From: Zooshikella harenae
Lineage (GTDB): Bacteria; Pseudomonadota; Gammaproteobacteria; Pseudomonadales; Zooshikellaceae
NCBI RefSeq assembly: GCF_018837975.1
Contig: NZ_JAGSOY010000001.1
Coordinates: forward strand, 1 to 64,000
Length of the DNA stretch: 64,000 nt
Direction: 5' to 3'
This document shows, piece by piece, positions 1 through 9,406 of the stretch (position 1 is the first letter of the stretch; every line of letters begins with the position of its first letter). The notes under the pieces were generated by a model. The model saw only the letters and a list, made by a program, of their open reading frames with translations. It searched no databases and was not told where the DNA came from. Position numbers and translations under genes: made by a program.

Positions 1-8
1 GAGACTTT

Positions 9-632
9 TTATTTAGCTTTTGAGGGGGATGAAAAAAAGAGCCGGTATAACCAATTGTTACCCCAGTAGAACCAACGAATAAATAGTAATCCCGCCAAAA
101 TCACTGAATACATGACAGGCTCCCCAACATCAGTTCTGGAAAGCCAAAAAAAATGGACCATAACCAATACTGCTATAACATAGATAATGTTGTGTAGTTT
201 TTTCCAAGATTTACCTAATCGTCGAACCATTGCTTTTGGGGAAGTCACACCCAAAGTAATTAACCCAAGCAGCGCTATAAAGCCAACAACAATATAAGGA
301 CGCTTAACCAGATCTTGTAGTAAATCATTCCATTGCCACGCCAGCATAAAAGCTAAATAAGCCAATACATGCAAAACCGCATAAAAAAGACTAAATAACC
401 CCAGCATACGGCGATAACGAATAACAAAGGACTTTTTGAGTATTAGCTTGATGGGCGACAGTGCCAGAGTAACCCACAGAAAGTTTAATGCCCATGTTGC
501 TAAAAAAAGCACAACCTCTTTAGCTGGATCGGGTCCTAACTGTTGTCCAATGATCAGCCAGATTAAATACCCCGCGGGGAAAAGTGCCAAACTAAATACG
601 GCTATTTTATCAAGCTTAATGGTTAAACCCAC
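9..632 (-). CDS. msrQ: MsrQ, haem-binding membrane subunit of the MsrPQ methionine sulfoxide reductase
   Basis: MsrQ is an inner-membrane b-type cytochrome that passes quinone-derived electrons to the periplasmic reductase MsrP, which repairs oxidised methionines in envelope proteins. The protein (207 aa) is almost entirely hydrophobic with about six membrane helices. Histidines typical of the ferric-reductase-like fold are at about residues 88, 147 and 160, in the contexts AVLHVLAY, KLHNIIYV and VMVHFFW. I chose the GTG at 632 because a GGGAG ribosome site lies 6 nt upstream and the N-terminus then aligns with known MsrQ; a GTG at 659 would add nine residues. It follows msrP closely, so the two are probably one transcript. 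Very likely correct. Confidence 0.9.
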   Translation of the reverse strand: MGLTIKLDKIAVFSLALFPAGYLIWLIIGQQLGPDPAKEVVLFLATWALNFLWVTLALSPIKLILKKSFVIRYRRMLGLFSLFYAVLHVLAYLAFMLAWQWNDLLQDLVKRPYIVVGFIALLGLITLGVTSPKAMVRRLGKSWKKLHNIIYVIAVLVMVHFFWLSRTDVGEPVMYSVILAGLLFIRWFYWGNNWLYRLFFSSPSKAK

Positions 633-664
633 ATGACTCTCCCAGATTTTAAAACCCACTCAAT

Positions 665-1714
665 TTAAAAGTATTTCCTTAAATCCATTCCTTTATAGAG
701 AGACGCCACCTCATCGGCATATCCATTAAAAGGCATAGTATCGATATAATTTGGTGCAAAAAGGGACGACGGTAAGCGTCGTTCTCGCTTTTGGCTCCAA
801 CGTGGGTGATCTACAGCTGGATTAACATTGGCATAAAAACCATATTCATTGGGAGCCAGACTCTGCCATGTTGTCTTCGGCTGCATATCGGTGAAGGTAA
901 TTTTGACGATAGACTTAATACTTTTAAAGCCATACTTCCAAGGCAACATTAAACGAAGTGGAGCACCATTTTGCGGTGGCAGCGTTTTACCATAAAGCCC
1001 AACCACCATCATAGCCAGAGGATGCATAGCCTCATCAATACGCAGCCCCTCAACATATGGCCAGTCAATTAAACTAAATTGGCTTCTTTGACCAAGCATC
1101 TGCTCTGGATCATACAATGTTTCAAACAGTACATATTTTGCTTTTGAGGTAGGCTGAAATCTACGCAATAAATCAGCCAACGAAAAACCAAGCCAAGGCA
1201 CTACCATTGACCAGGCTTCTACACAACGAAATCGATAAATACGCTCTTCAATGGCATGAACTTTTAAAATATCTTCTAATAAATACCTGCCCGTTTTTTC
1301 GGCCTCACCTTCCACTGTCACAGACCAGGGATCAGTAATAAAGTCCTTTGCGAGTCGAGCAGGATCTTTTTTACCAGTACCAAACTCATAAAAGTTGTTG
1401 TAGGAAGTAACATCCTGATAAGGCGTTAATGGATCGCTAGCTCGAAAGTGAGAGGGTTTGGCTTTTGATACGTGCTGTTGTAACCAATCTGGAGCAGGAT
1501 ATTGCTTTCCTGCCAAGTGAATTTTGTCCAATAGAGCTACCGGCGTTGCTTCAACTGCTTGTGAAGGCTCATCAGCTTCGCCACATCCAGCCAACACGGC
1601 AGAAGCACCTAAAATGAACTGACCACTACGCTGCATGAACTGTCGGCGGTTTACATAAGCTCGCTCAGAGGTTATTTCATAACTACGTACAGGGGATGGC
1701 TTCTTGATAATCAT
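665..1714 (-). CDS. msrP: MsrP, periplasmic molybdopterin methionine sulfoxide reductase catalytic subunit
   Basis: Molybdenum-cofactor enzyme of the sulfite oxidase family that reduces methionine sulfoxide in periplasmic proteins with electrons from MsrQ. The 349-aa product has a twin-arginine signal (RRQFM at residues 23-27) and the conserved [12 protein letters not shown] segment, whose Cys164 should ligate molybdenum. The segments [10 protein letters not shown] and [11 protein letters not shown] also match the family. Unusually, the signal region ends in LAGC (Cys44), a lipobox, so the protein may be a Tat-exported lipoprotein rather than a free periplasmic protein. A strong hairpin lies only 15 nt upstream of the start, so the msrPQ promoter may sit inside pssA or the hairpin may act in the leader. 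Confidence 0.93.
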   Translation of the reverse strand: MIIKKPSPVRSYEITSERAYVNRRQFMQRSGQFILGASAVLAGCGEADEPSQAVEATPVALLDKIHLAGKQYPAPDWLQQHVSKAKPSHFRASDPLTPYQDVTSYNNFYEFGTGKKDPARLAKDFITDPWSVTVEGEAEKTGRYLLEDILKVHAIEERIYRFRCVEAWSMVVPWLGFSLADLLRRFQPTSKAKYVLFETLYDPEQMLGQRSQFSLIDWPYVEGLRIDEAMHPLAMMVVGLYGKTLPPQNGAPLRLMLPWKYGFKSIKSIVKITFTDMQPKTTWQSLAPNEYGFYANVNPAVDHPRWSQKRERRLPSSLFAPNYIDTMPFNGYADEVASLYKGMDLRKYF

Positions 1715-1728
1715 AAGCTTTAACCTAA

Positions 1729-1754
1729 AAAAAGGAGCAATGCTGCTCCTTTTT
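1729..1754 (-). terminator. Bidirectional intrinsic terminator between pssA and msrP
   Basis: An 11-bp perfect stem, AAAAAGGAGCA pairing with TGCTCCTTTTT around an ATGC loop, carries A and T runs on its flanks. Read leftward it would end the pssA transcript. It lies so close to the msrP start that it is also part of any msrP leader reading through from pssA. Confidence 0.75.
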
Positions 1755-1780
1755 AAGAACGGGTTAAGGCTAATTATATT

Positions 1781-2617
1781 TCATGAAGTCGTTTTCGACC
1801 TTTTCCATAGCCGCCAAAGTGCTAGTGCAGGACCTGAAGTTGCGTAAAGCATAAATACTGAAAGCAGTGTTCTCGGTGGATCAATTGATACAACAGCAAA
1901 TATCAGCACTAAAGCAAAAATCATCACAAAAGGCACACGCCCTTTGATGTCCAGATCTTTAAAGCTGTGATAGCGCACATTGCTAACCATCAAGATACCC
2001 ACACCTGCGGTTATCAGTGCTGCCAATATACTGATTCCTGGTTCTGCTGGATAAAAGCCAAAATCAGTACATACCCAGGTCATTCCTGTTACTACAGCCG
2101 CAGCCGAAGGACATGGCAGACCTGTAAAGTAACGCTTGTCAGCCGAACTTATTTGCGTATTAAATCTTGCCAACCTAAGTGCAGTACACGCTACATAAAT
2201 AAATGCGACCATCCATCCGGCCTTTCCAAGACTATGCAAGGTCCAGCTATAACACAAAATTGCTGGCGCAAAGCCAAAGGCAATCATGTCAGATAAACTA
2301 TCGTATTCAGCGCCAAATGCACTTTGTGTGTTCGTCAGCCGTGCAACACGTCCGTCCAAACCATCAAGAATCATCGCCACAAAAATAGCTATTGCTGCAT
2401 GCTCAAACTTAAATTGCGTGGCAGCAACAGCACTATAGAAACCACAAAACAAGGCTGCCGTTGTAAATAAATTGGGTAATAAGTAGACCCCACGACGTCT
2501 AACCTTACGACCGTTTTCCGCTACCTCTTCTACATGCTCATCAATGGGTAAAATGGTTTCTCCAATCTGTTCTTCATGCTCATCATTACTAGTAACAGAG
2601 TGCTTTTCCTCGTTCAT
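1781..2617 (-). CDS. pssA: CDP-diacylglycerol--serine O-phosphatidyltransferase
   Basis: Makes phosphatidylserine from CDP-diacylglycerol and serine, the committed step toward phosphatidylethanolamine, at the inner membrane. This is the integral-membrane type II enzyme. The CDP-alcohol phosphotransferase signature is complete: D85 and D88-G89, A92-R93, G102, D106 and D110 in the expected spacing. About seven hydrophobic helices follow, after an acidic 40-residue cytoplasmic N-terminus. The length (278 aa) is usual for Pseudomonas-type PssA. Its neighbours (msrPQ to the left, ilvY/ilvC to the right) match the order in Pseudomonas. A hairpin terminator follows the gene. Confidence 0.95.
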   Translation of the reverse strand: MNEEKHSVTSNDEHEEQIGETILPIDEHVEEVAENGRKVRRRGVYLLPNLFTTAALFCGFYSAVAATQFKFEHAAIAIFVAMILDGLDGRVARLTNTQSAFGAEYDSLSDMIAFGFAPAILCYSWTLHSLGKAGWMVAFIYVACTALRLARFNTQISSADKRYFTGLPCPSAAAVVTGMTWVCTDFGFYPAEPGISILAALITAGVGILMVSNVRYHSFKDLDIKGRVPFVMIFALVLIFAVVSIDPPRTLLSVFMLYATSGPALALWRLWKRSKTTS

Positions 2618-2717
2618 AGGTCAATATCTTCTGCCAGAAAATGAATCAGGGATTATAGCAAACCCCACTCAAATGTATCGGTACTCATCACAACAAGTGC
2701 CGTTTTAACCGATTAGC

Positions 2718-3608
2718 TTATTCTGTAGATAAACATGCCACATCCCAAAATGCTTTAACCAAGGGGTCCTGCAGCCGTTTAGTCTGCACGCAGACACCAA
2801 TAGCAAACGGCTCCAAAGGCGGATCAACAGTCAAAGTACGAATCTTAGCTGAAGCTGGGCTATTCACCACAACCAATTCAGGCACCACCCCCACTCCTAA
2901 CCCTAAGTTCACCATACTTACAATGGCTTCATGCCCACCCACTTGCGCATAAATATTGGGTTTTATTCCTTTTATGCGAAACCAGTATTGTAGCCTTTTT
3001 CGAGACAGCCCTTGCTCAGCAAAAATCATTGGTACTTTTCGCCAGTCTATCTCGGACTGTTGTATTGTTAAATCTCTAACCAGCCCTGGTTGCTGGGGGG
3101 CAATAAACTGTAAGGGTGTATGAGCAATGGTTTTAAAGTATAAATTGCTAGAAAGATGATCTGGTTTAGCAGCAATAGCTAAGTCTTCTTCACCGTCCTG
3201 TACTTTTTGTAGCGCTAACGCCGCATCCCCCGTTCTTAACTTAATCTCAATACTTGGATAGCGTTGACGAAAGCGCATCAACAACTCTGAAAGGAAACTA
3301 TAACTGGCCGTTACCGAGCAAAATAAATTAACCTCACCCTGTAGAAGCATGGTTTGCTCATGGACTCGACTTTGCATTTCCTGCCATAGCTGAAGGACTC
3401 GTTGTGCATAAGTTTGAAACTCCCTACCTGCAACGGTAAGCACAACCGATCGATTATCACGCTCAAATAACACTTCCCCAACTTCATCTTCCAATCGCCT
3501 AATGGCACGACTTAATGTCGAGGGACTGACATGGCAAGCTTGACTCGTTCGCGCAAAGTGAAGCGTATCAGCTAAGTGTAAAAATAACCTCAAGGCATGA
3601 TGATCCAT
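2718..3608 (-). CDS. ilvY: IlvY, LysR-type activator of ilvC
   Basis: LysR-family transcription factor. In the known system IlvY senses acetolactate/acetohydroxybutyrate and activates the divergent ilvC. The 296-aa protein has the N-terminal winged helix-turn-helix (about residues 2-60, including TSQACHVSPSTLSRAIRRLE) followed by an effector-binding domain. Assignment to IlvY rather than another LysR protein rests on its divergent position next to ilvC, separated by an intergenic region that contains an AATATTGC/GCAATATT inverted repeat suitable as an operator. Confidence 0.9.
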   Translation of the reverse strand: MDHHALRLFLHLADTLHFARTSQACHVSPSTLSRAIRRLEDEVGEVLFERDNRSVVLTVAGREFQTYAQRVLQLWQEMQSRVHEQTMLLQGEVNLFCSVTASYSFLSELLMRFRQRYPSIEIKLRTGDAALALQKVQDGEEDLAIAAKPDHLSSNLYFKTIAHTPLQFIAPQQPGLVRDLTIQQSEIDWRKVPMIFAEQGLSRKRLQYWFRIKGIKPNIYAQVGGHEAIVSMVNLGLGVGVVPELVVVNSPASAKIRTLTVDPPLEPFAIGVCVQTKRLQDPLVKAFWDVACLSTE

Positions 3609-3624
3609 AACACAGGTATCTCAC

Positions 3625-3678
3625 AATATTGCAAAATATGACATGTAGTATTTCAAATATATCATTTTACGCAATATT
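3625..3678. promoter_or_regulatory. Candidate IlvY operator in the ilvY-ilvC intergenic region
   Basis: A perfect inverted repeat, AATATTGC (3625-3632) and GCAATATT (3671-3678), lies just upstream of ilvY. The left arm continues as TTGCAAAA, resembling the TTGCAA half-sites reported for IlvY. It is an operator by position and symmetry; binding is inferred. Confidence 0.5.
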
Positions 3679-3857
3679 TGTTTTACGCTAGGCTACATAC
3701 AGCTTTTAGCCCAAGGCTGTAGCCATATCAATCCTAAAATAACTTAGTCGTTCAGTTTTGACGCAACAAAACCGAATTAATAACTAAGGAGTGTCTACCA
3801 CAGGTTACTGCACAGCAAAACTATAATTAGTGCAATTTAACTGTGGTGCTTTATGTC

Positions 3858-3902
3858 CTTGTCGAGGCAAGGCCAGTCACTTGCCTCGACAAGACTGCTT
3901 TT
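3858..3902 (+). promoter_or_regulatory. Long hairpin with T-run in the ilvC leader (possible attenuator)
   Basis: A perfect 14-bp stem (CTTGTCGAGGCAAG at 3858-3871 with CTTGCCTCGACAAG at 3880-3893, loop GCCAGTCA) is followed five bases later by TTTTT. It lies about 45 nt before the ilvC start and looks like an intrinsic terminator inside the leader. I found no leader peptide rich in branched-chain residues, so its control mechanism, if any, is unknown. Confidence 0.55.
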
Positions 3903-3946
3903 TACAAAAATTATCGCCACTACTTTTTATTGCCAGGAGCCCACTC

Positions 3947-5416
3947 ATGAATTACTTCAATAGCCTGCCTCTGCGCATTCAATTAGAAGAGTTAGGTAAA
4001 TGCCGTTTTATGGATCGCAGCGAGTTTGCGGATGAAACCCAAAAACTCCAAGGTAAAAAAATTGTTATTGTTGGCTGTGGCTCCCAAGGCCTTAACCAAG
4101 GACTGAACTTACGTGATAGCGGCTTAGATGTTTCTTTTGCGCTTAGAGAATCAGCGATCACAGAAAAACGCCAATCCTGGAAGAATGCTACAGATAATAG
4201 CTTTACTGTAGGCTCTTATGAGACATTGATTCCTCAAGCAGACCTTGTATGTAACTTAACGCCAGACAAACAGCACTCTAGTGTTGTTGAGCAAGTGATG
4301 CCCCTAATGAAGAAAGGTGCAACCCTTTCATACTCTCACGGTTTTAATATCGTTGAAGAAGGCATGCAAATTCGTCAAGACCTAACAGTTATCATGGTTG
4401 CACCTAAGTGTCCTGGCACAGAGGTTCGCGAAGAATACAAGCGTGGTTTTGGTGTTCCAACACTGATCGCTGTCCACCGGGAAAATGATCCACAAGGTGA
4501 AGGTCTTGAGTTAGCCAAAGCCTATGCAGCTGGCTTAGGAAGTCACCGTGCTGGCGTCCTGGAGTCTTCTTTTATTGCAGAGGTGAAATCAGATCTACTG
4601 GGTGAGCAAACTATTCTTTGCGGCATGCTGCAAACAGGTTCAATACTATGCTATGAAAAAATGATCGTCGAAGGTGTTGAGCCAAGTTATGCATCCAAGC
4701 TTATTCAGTACGGTTGGGAAGTCACAACTGAAGCGCTGAAAATTGGTGGTATCACCAACATGATGGATCGCTTAAGCAACCCAGATAAAATTCGTACTTT
4801 CGAGCTTTCTGAAGAACTTAAAAGCATCATGCGTCCACTGTTCCAGAAACATATTGACGACATCATTAGTGGACATTTCTCTTCTACCATGATGGCCGAC
4901 TGGGCAAATGATGACGCAGACCTGCTTCGCTGGAGAGCTGAAACGGCTGAAACGGCATTTGAAAAGTCCACCTCAACAGATGCAGACATCCCTGAACAAG
5001 AGTACTTTGACCATGGCTTGCTGATGGTAGCAATGGTTAAAGCAGGTGTTGAACTGGCTTTTGAAGTTATGACTCAGTCAGGCATTATTGCCGAGTCTGC
5101 TTATTATGAGTCACTGCATGAAACACCACTTATTGCTAATACAATTGCACGTCGCAAGCTGTACGAAATGAATGTAGTCATTTCTGATACGGCTGAATAT
5201 GGTTGCTACTTGTTTGCGAACGCTTGCGTACCTTTACTGCAAGACTTTATGAAAAAGGTTGATGCAACGATCATCGGCAAAGGTACAGCTCAAGCAAGTT
5301 TCTCTGTAGATAATGCAAAACTTGTTGAAGTAAATGATGCCATTCGCAACCATCCCGTTGAAGTAACTGGCCGTGAGTTACGCAGCTACATGAAGGATAT
5401 GAAGAAGATTATCTGA
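3947..5416 (+). CDS. ilvC: Ketol-acid reductoisomerase, class II (long form)
   Basis: Converts acetolactate or acetohydroxybutyrate to the dihydroxy acids of valine and isoleucine synthesis, using NADPH and magnesium. The product is 489 aa, the enterobacterial-type class II enzyme with a duplicated C-terminal domain, rather than the ~330-aa class I form common in Pseudomonas. The Rossmann motif GCGSQG is at residues 43-48. I placed the start at ATG 3947, preceded by AGGAG, because the protein then begins like known class II enzymes; the open frame upstream lies in the leader hairpin. Expression is probably activated by the divergent IlvY, and a T-tailed hairpin follows the gene. Confidence 0.96.
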   Translation: MNYFNSLPLRIQLEELGKCRFMDRSEFADETQKLQGKKIVIVGCGSQGLNQGLNLRDSGLDVSFALRESAITEKRQSWKNATDNSFTVGSYETLIPQADLVCNLTPDKQHSSVVEQVMPLMKKGATLSYSHGFNIVEEGMQIRQDLTVIMVAPKCPGTEVREEYKRGFGVPTLIAVHRENDPQGEGLELAKAYAAGLGSHRAGVLESSFIAEVKSDLLGEQTILCGMLQTGSILCYEKMIVEGVEPSYASKLIQYGWEVTTEALKIGGITNMMDRLSNPDKIRTFELSEELKSIMRPLFQKHIDDIISGHFSSTMMADWANDDADLLRWRAETAETAFEKSTSTDADIPEQEYFDHGLLMVAMVKAGVELAFEVMTQSGIIAESAYYESLHETPLIANTIARRKLYEMNVVISDTAEYGCYLFANACVPLLQDFMKKVDATIIGKGTAQASFSVDNAKLVEVNDAIRNHPVEVTGRELRSYMKDMKKII

Positions 5417-5500
5417 TAAACATTTCACTGATGTAATCAGCTTACCAATAGGCGTTAATTTAGCGCCTATAAAAAAATCCCTAAAAGTCTGACTGACCCT

Positions 5501-5524
5501 GAGCGCATTTATGCGCTCTTTTTT
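5501..5524 (+). terminator. ilvC intrinsic terminator
   Basis: The stem GAGCGCA/TGCGCTC with loop TTTA is followed directly by six T residues. It lies about 85 nt downstream of the ilvC stop codon. Confidence 0.85.
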
Positions 5525-5556
5525 ATCATTCTGAACTTTTAAAAATTAATACCCAT

Positions 5557-5587
5557 AAAAAAGGCAGTGATTAACACTGCCTTTTTT
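5557..5587. terminator. Bidirectional terminator between convergent ilvC and ilvH
   Basis: The arm AAAAAAGGCAGTG pairs with CACTGCCTTTTTT around ATTAA. A and T runs on both sides let it work in either direction. It should end the leftward ilvIH transcript and back up the ilvC terminator. Confidence 0.85.
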
Positions 5588-5622
5588 ATTTCTGTATTTT
5601 GCCTGGTAATAACACAAAAGCA

Positions 5623-6114
5623 CTACAAACTGAGCACTTTTTCTCCTCTTGCTATACCAGAAACACCCGTACGCACTACTTCAAGAACAGTGGACGAGCC
5701 AATAGCCTGAATAAAGGCATCCAACTTAGCGCTATCACCCGCGAGTTGTACAACATAAGTATTCGCTGTGACATCAACAATTTGCCCACGGAAAATATCT
5801 GTCGTACGTTTCACCTCTGCTCGTTGTCCACCTGTAGCTTTCACTTTAACGAACATCAGTTCACGCTCAATGTGGGCACCTTCAGTCAGATCAACTACCT
5901 TCACAACATCAATTAATTTATTGAGTTGTTTGGTGATTTGCTCAATTTTATGATCAGCGCCAATTGTCGTGAGTGTTAGCCGAGATAATGTTGCGTCTTC
6001 AGTTGGAGCAACATTAAGGCTTTCAATATTGTAGTTACGCTGAGCAAATAACCCTACGACCCGAGATAATGCACCTGGTTCGTTTTCCATTAATACTGAA
6101 ATAATATGCCGCAT
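5623..6114 (-). CDS. ilvH: Acetolactate synthase small (regulatory) subunit
   Basis: Regulatory subunit of acetohydroxyacid synthase III. It binds valine through its N-terminal ACT domain (about residues 4-75, starting HIISVLMENEPGALSRVVGLF) and stimulates the IlvI catalytic subunit. The C-terminal ALS_ss_C domain follows (about 83-160). At 163 aa it has the same length as the E. coli protein. Its ATG overlaps the ilvI stop by one base, indicating translational coupling. A terminator lies just downstream. Confidence 0.96.
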   Translation of the reverse strand: MRHIISVLMENEPGALSRVVGLFAQRNYNIESLNVAPTEDATLSRLTLTTIGADHKIEQITKQLNKLIDVVKVVDLTEGAHIERELMFVKVKATGGQRAEVKRTTDIFRGQIVDVTANTYVVQLAGDSAKLDAFIQAIGSSTVLEVVRTGVSGIARGEKVLSL

Positions 6115-7838
6115 TAGGTTCGCTCCGTCTTACTTAACCACATATCTCTCATAGAGCCATCTTTAATTTGCATAGGGTATACATGCTCGTTAGGGTCAAC
6201 CCGAATATCTAAAAAGACCAAGCGATCTTTTATCGACAGCGCTTTTTCCATAGCAGGCTTAAGCTCTTCAGGTTTTTCGACCCGGATGCCTACATGACCA
6301 TAAGCTTCTGCCAACTTCACAAAGTCAGGTAGTGAATCCATATAAGAGTGAGAGTAACGGCTGTTGTACTGCATATCCTGCCATTGACGCACCATACCCA
6401 GCGCCTGATTATTCAAGTTAATAATCTTGATGGGCAAGTCATACTGCATACAGGTAGACAGCTCCTGAATATTCATTTGAATACTCCCCTCTCCTGTTAC
6501 ACAGACCACCATCTCATCAGGGAAGCTTAACTTCACCCCCATTGCGGAAGGTAAACCGAACCCCATCGTGCCAAGCCCACCAGAATTAATCCAATGATTG
6601 GGCTTATCAAATTTATAGTACTGTGCGGTAAACATCTGATGCTGACCAACGTCAGATGTTACATAAGCTTTGCCTTTAGTCACCTCACACAAAGTTTCAA
6701 TAACCATTTGTGACTTAATGACTGAACCATCACCTTTATCATAAGGAAATGTGCCACGAGACGAACGCCATTCTTCGATTTGCTTCCACCAGGCATTAAT
6801 TGCCTCTTCATTTAGAGCGCTTTTACCCTCTTTCAACAGTGAGAGCATCTCGCTTAAGACAGGTTGTACAGGTCCCACAATGGGTATATCTGCACGAACA
6901 TTTTTAGAGATACTTGCCGGATCAATATCGATATGAATTATTTTTGCTGTTGGGCAAAATTTAGAAATACCATTAGTCACCCTGTCATCAAAGCGAACAC
7001 CGACAGCTAAAATCAGGTCACTATGGTGCATAGCCAGGTTTGCTGAATAGCTGCCATGCATTCCTAACATGCCTAAAAATTGGTTGTCTGTGCCCGGAAA
7101 ACCACCCAGCCCCATTAACGTATTGGTCACAGGTAAACGAAGCTGTTTAGCTAATTGAGTAAGTTCATTCGCTGCTTTGCCAAGGATTACGCCACCACCG
7201 CTATAAATAATTGGCCGCTTAGCTTCAAGCAGCATATTTAGTGCTTTGCGAATTTGTCCTGAGTGACCTTTAAGTGGTGGTGTATAAGAACGAAGTTTGA
7301 CTTTTTTAGGATAAATATACTCGTACTTATCACTGGGATTGGTAATATCTTTTGGGATATCCACCACAACAGGCCCTGGCCGCCCAGATTGAGCAATATG
7401 AAATGCTTTTTTAATTGTGGCTGGAATGTCTTGGGCCTGTTTCACTAGAAAACTATGTTTAACGATTGGACGAGAAATACCCACCATGTCCGTTTCCTGA
7501 AACATATCTGTACCAATAAAATCTGAAGGTACCTGCCCAGAAATTATAACCATAGGTACAGAATCCATATAAGCCGTGGCAATACCGGTAATGGTATTTG
7601 TCGCTCCAGGCCCGGATGTCACTAATACCACTCCAGCCTTTCCTGAAGCACGCGCATAGCCATCAGCCATATGCGTCGCAGCCTGCTCATGGCGAACTAA
7701 AATATGAGTGACTTTATTTTGCTGGAATAAAGCATCATACACATGGAGTAAGGCTCCTCCAGGATAGCCATAAATATACTCCACTCCCTCATCCGCTAAT
7801 GCGCGGATAACCATTTCTGCACCAGATAATAGCTCCAC
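6114..7838 (-). CDS. ilvI: Acetolactate synthase large (catalytic) subunit
   Basis: Thiamine-diphosphate enzyme that condenses two pyruvates, or pyruvate with 2-oxobutyrate, at the first common step of branched-chain amino acid synthesis. It forms the holoenzyme with IlvH. The N-terminal ThDP-binding part contains the catalytic glutamate in [18 protein letters not shown], and the C-terminal part has the cofactor motif around [10 protein letters not shown] chose the GTG at 7838: AGGGG precedes it by 6 nt and the product is then 574 aa, the E. coli length. An in-frame TTG at 7874 would add 12 residues. The long upstream region contains paired segments (see that entry). Confidence 0.95.
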   Translation of the reverse strand: MELLSGAEMVIRALADEGVEYIYGYPGGALLHVYDALFQQNKVTHILVRHEQAATHMADGYARASGKAGVVLVTSGPGATNTITGIATAYMDSVPMVIISGQVPSDFIGTDMFQETDMVGISRPIVKHSFLVKQAQDIPATIKKAFHIAQSGRPGPVVVDIPKDITNPSDKYEYIYPKKVKLRSYTPPLKGHSGQIRKALNMLLEAKRPIIYSGGGVILGKAANELTQLAKQLRLPVTNTLMGLGGFPGTDNQFLGMLGMHGSYSANLAMHHSDLILAVGVRFDDRVTNGISKFCPTAKIIHIDIDPASISKNVRADIPIVGPVQPVLSEMLSLLKEGKSALNEEAINAWWKQIEEWRSSRGTFPYDKGDGSVIKSQMVIETLCEVTKGKAYVTSDVGQHQMFTAQYYKFDKPNHWINSGGLGTMGFGLPSAMGVKLSFPDEMVVCVTGEGSIQMNIQELSTCMQYDLPIKIINLNNQALGMVRQWQDMQYNSRYSHSYMDSLPDFVKLAEAYGHVGIRVEKPEELKPAMEKALSIKDRLVFLDIRVDPNEHVYPMQIKDGSMRDMWLSKTERT

Positions 7839-8410
7839 GAAATACCCCTTTCCAAACGTGATATTTTCCAACAAATACTACACTTGCATTCTATACTGCC
7901 AGATATAGTTGAGCGAGGCTGGGCTTGGTTAGGATAAACGGGTATCGCTTGCTCAGGAACTCACGCAACCTCGCTATAACTCATGAATGCTAATTATCCA
8001 ATGGATTACCAGACACTATCATTTAAATGAAGTGACATATAATTAGCAGAGCTATTCAGTTAAAACAAATACACGGGTACGTACCTGTTTTCCCGACCCG
8101 AGGTAACGTGGTCTAGGGAATCAGCCAGATATCGGGTTACGACTCTGGGCCTGACAGAAAATTGATAACATAGCCATCAACACATACATGTTATTGTCCA
8201 GCAATAATATGTCAATAGAGGAAAAGAGCTATGTGTGTTTCATTATGATAGTAACCAAGCCCATAAAACATCTTGGCTTTTAGGTGAGTGGCAATGGTTT
8301 AACACAAATTCAGTTAGATCTTGCTTCACTATTTAGCAATAATTTTCTATACACTATACTTTAATCTGTCTGTACAGCTGCGTACTTCAGTGATAACAAT
8401 AGGCCCCCGT
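7839..8410. other. Long divergent intergenic region between ilvI and a DUF4124 gene, with inverted repeats
   Basis: There is no coding gene here. On the ilvI leader strand AGCGAGGTT (7975-7967) can pair with AGCCTCGCT (7920-7912), allowing one G-U, and encloses about 46 nt. A GC-richer stretch at about 8091-8157 contains ACCCGA (8095-8100) pairing with TCGGGT (8132-8137). The DUF4124 side should hold its promoter near 8340-8370 (TATA-rich). I found no leader peptide rich in Ile, Val or Leu. The structured parts may belong to an ilvIH leader RNA or a separate RNA. Confidence 0.35.
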
Positions 8411-8869
8411 ATGAGACCATTTTTGTTAGCCAGCATTGCTTGCCTTGTTTTTTGCTTGCAAATTCAGCCATCCCATGCAGATACCTTTTATAAGTGGGTA
8501 GATGACCAGGGTGTAACCCACTATGGTACACGCCCTCCAGAAGGATCCAGTGCGGAATCAGTTAATACCCATGCTCAAAAACCTTCCAACCAAGAAAAGG
8601 CTACCAAACAGCTAGAAGAAACAAAGGCAGAACAAGCCTATCAAACAAAGGAAGAGGAAGAAGAAGAGCGCTTCCAAAAAGATTTAGCTGCGGCTAAACA
8701 GGAGCGTAAAAAACAGTGTGAAGAAGCAAGACAAAATAAAGTCCAGCTAACATTAAAAAGCCGAGTCAAAATGAAAATGGAAGATGGCTCAGTAAAAATG
8801 TTGAGTGAAGAAGAGCGTCAGAAGCAAATTAAACAGGCTGATAATGCGATTAAGGAGTTTTGCTTGTAA
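8411..8869 (+). CDS. DUF4124-domain periplasmic protein, coiled-coil rich
   Basis: Exported protein of unknown function. The N-terminus MRPFLLASIACLVFCLQ is a signal peptide, probably cleaved after SHA. It is followed by a DUF4124 motif (FYKWVDDQGVTHYGTRPP), a short beta-rich module found near the N-terminus of many exported gammaproteobacterial proteins. The rest is a charged, Glu/Lys-rich coiled coil with two cysteines in the last 60 residues. I chose the ATG at 8411 because it begins the signal peptide. It is a paralogue of the product at 34178-34648, with a similar C-terminus (basic segment, SEEER/SEKER, final Cys). The role is unknown; the call is to the domain only. Confidence 0.8.
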   Translation: MRPFLLASIACLVFCLQIQPSHADTFYKWVDDQGVTHYGTRPPEGSSAESVNTHAQKPSNQEKATKQLEETKAEQAYQTKEEEEEERFQKDLAAAKQERKKQCEEARQNKVQLTLKSRVKMKMEDGSVKMLSEEERQKQIKQADNAIKEFCL

Positions 8870-8940
8870 CAACCTTTGACACTCATCTTGCAAGACACTC
8901 TTTAAAAGCTAAAGCAGAAGACTACCAAAACCACTAGAAC

Positions 8941-9399
8941 TCAGTACCCTGGAGGACATTTCAGGGTTACAACAAGTTTACCTCGATAATAAATAGCCGG
9001 GTCAGTTTTAAGCGCAACACTAAAGTGCTTCGATTTCCCAGGTAATGGTGCAACTAACCGGGATACTTCCCAATTCATAGTTTTTTGTAGCCCCTTATTT
9101 TGGCTACTCACAACTTCTTGTAACCGATAATCCAATAAAAAAGAATCACATCCACACTGCTTGAGTGGCTCCATTGAATACAACACCCCTTCGAGAAAAC
9201 TACCTTCTCTACGGTGTACAACCTGCCTTGGCGCCATGACTACACAATGATCAACATAATTTCGAATCGTTAGCTTTGAAAGCCATTGCTGATTTTTCCC
9301 CACTGTAGAAATAGGCTTGCTTGATGTTGGGAATAAACAACCAGTCAATGTAGAACAGATAAAACCCAGCAATAGCAAGCTCCTTTGCTTAATGATCAT
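8941..9399 (-). CDS. Small lipoprotein of unknown function
   Basis: The 152-aa product has a lipoprotein signal, with hydrophobic residues 7-17 followed by the lipobox LTGC (Cys21). The mature part has several cysteines (around HCVVMAP, QCGCD and the C-terminal KCPPGY) that could form disulfides in the periplasm. I do not recognise a family. It follows the YqcC-like gene by 7 nt and is the last gene of the leftward mrcB-lpoP-yqcC series, so it may share their transcript and be linked to the envelope. Confidence 0.7.
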   Translation of the reverse strand: MIIKQRSLLLLGFICSTLTGCLFPTSSKPISTVGKNQQWLSKLTIRNYVDHCVVMAPRQVVHRREGSFLEGVLYSMEPLKQCGCDSFLLDYRLQEVVSSQNKGLQKTMNWEVSRLVAPLPGKSKHFSVALKTDPAIYYRGKLVVTLKCPPGY

Positions 9400-9406
9400 A
9401 GCGCTA

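Noticed and set aside
3830-3946. 39-codon N-terminal extension of IlvC
   Set aside because: It starts at a GTG without a spaced ribosome site, runs through the leader hairpin and is absent from the family. ATG 3947 has AGGAG.
7839-8040. Leader peptide for ilvIH attenuation
   Set aside because: The short reading frames on the leader strand are not rich in Ile, Leu or Val and lack ribosome sites.
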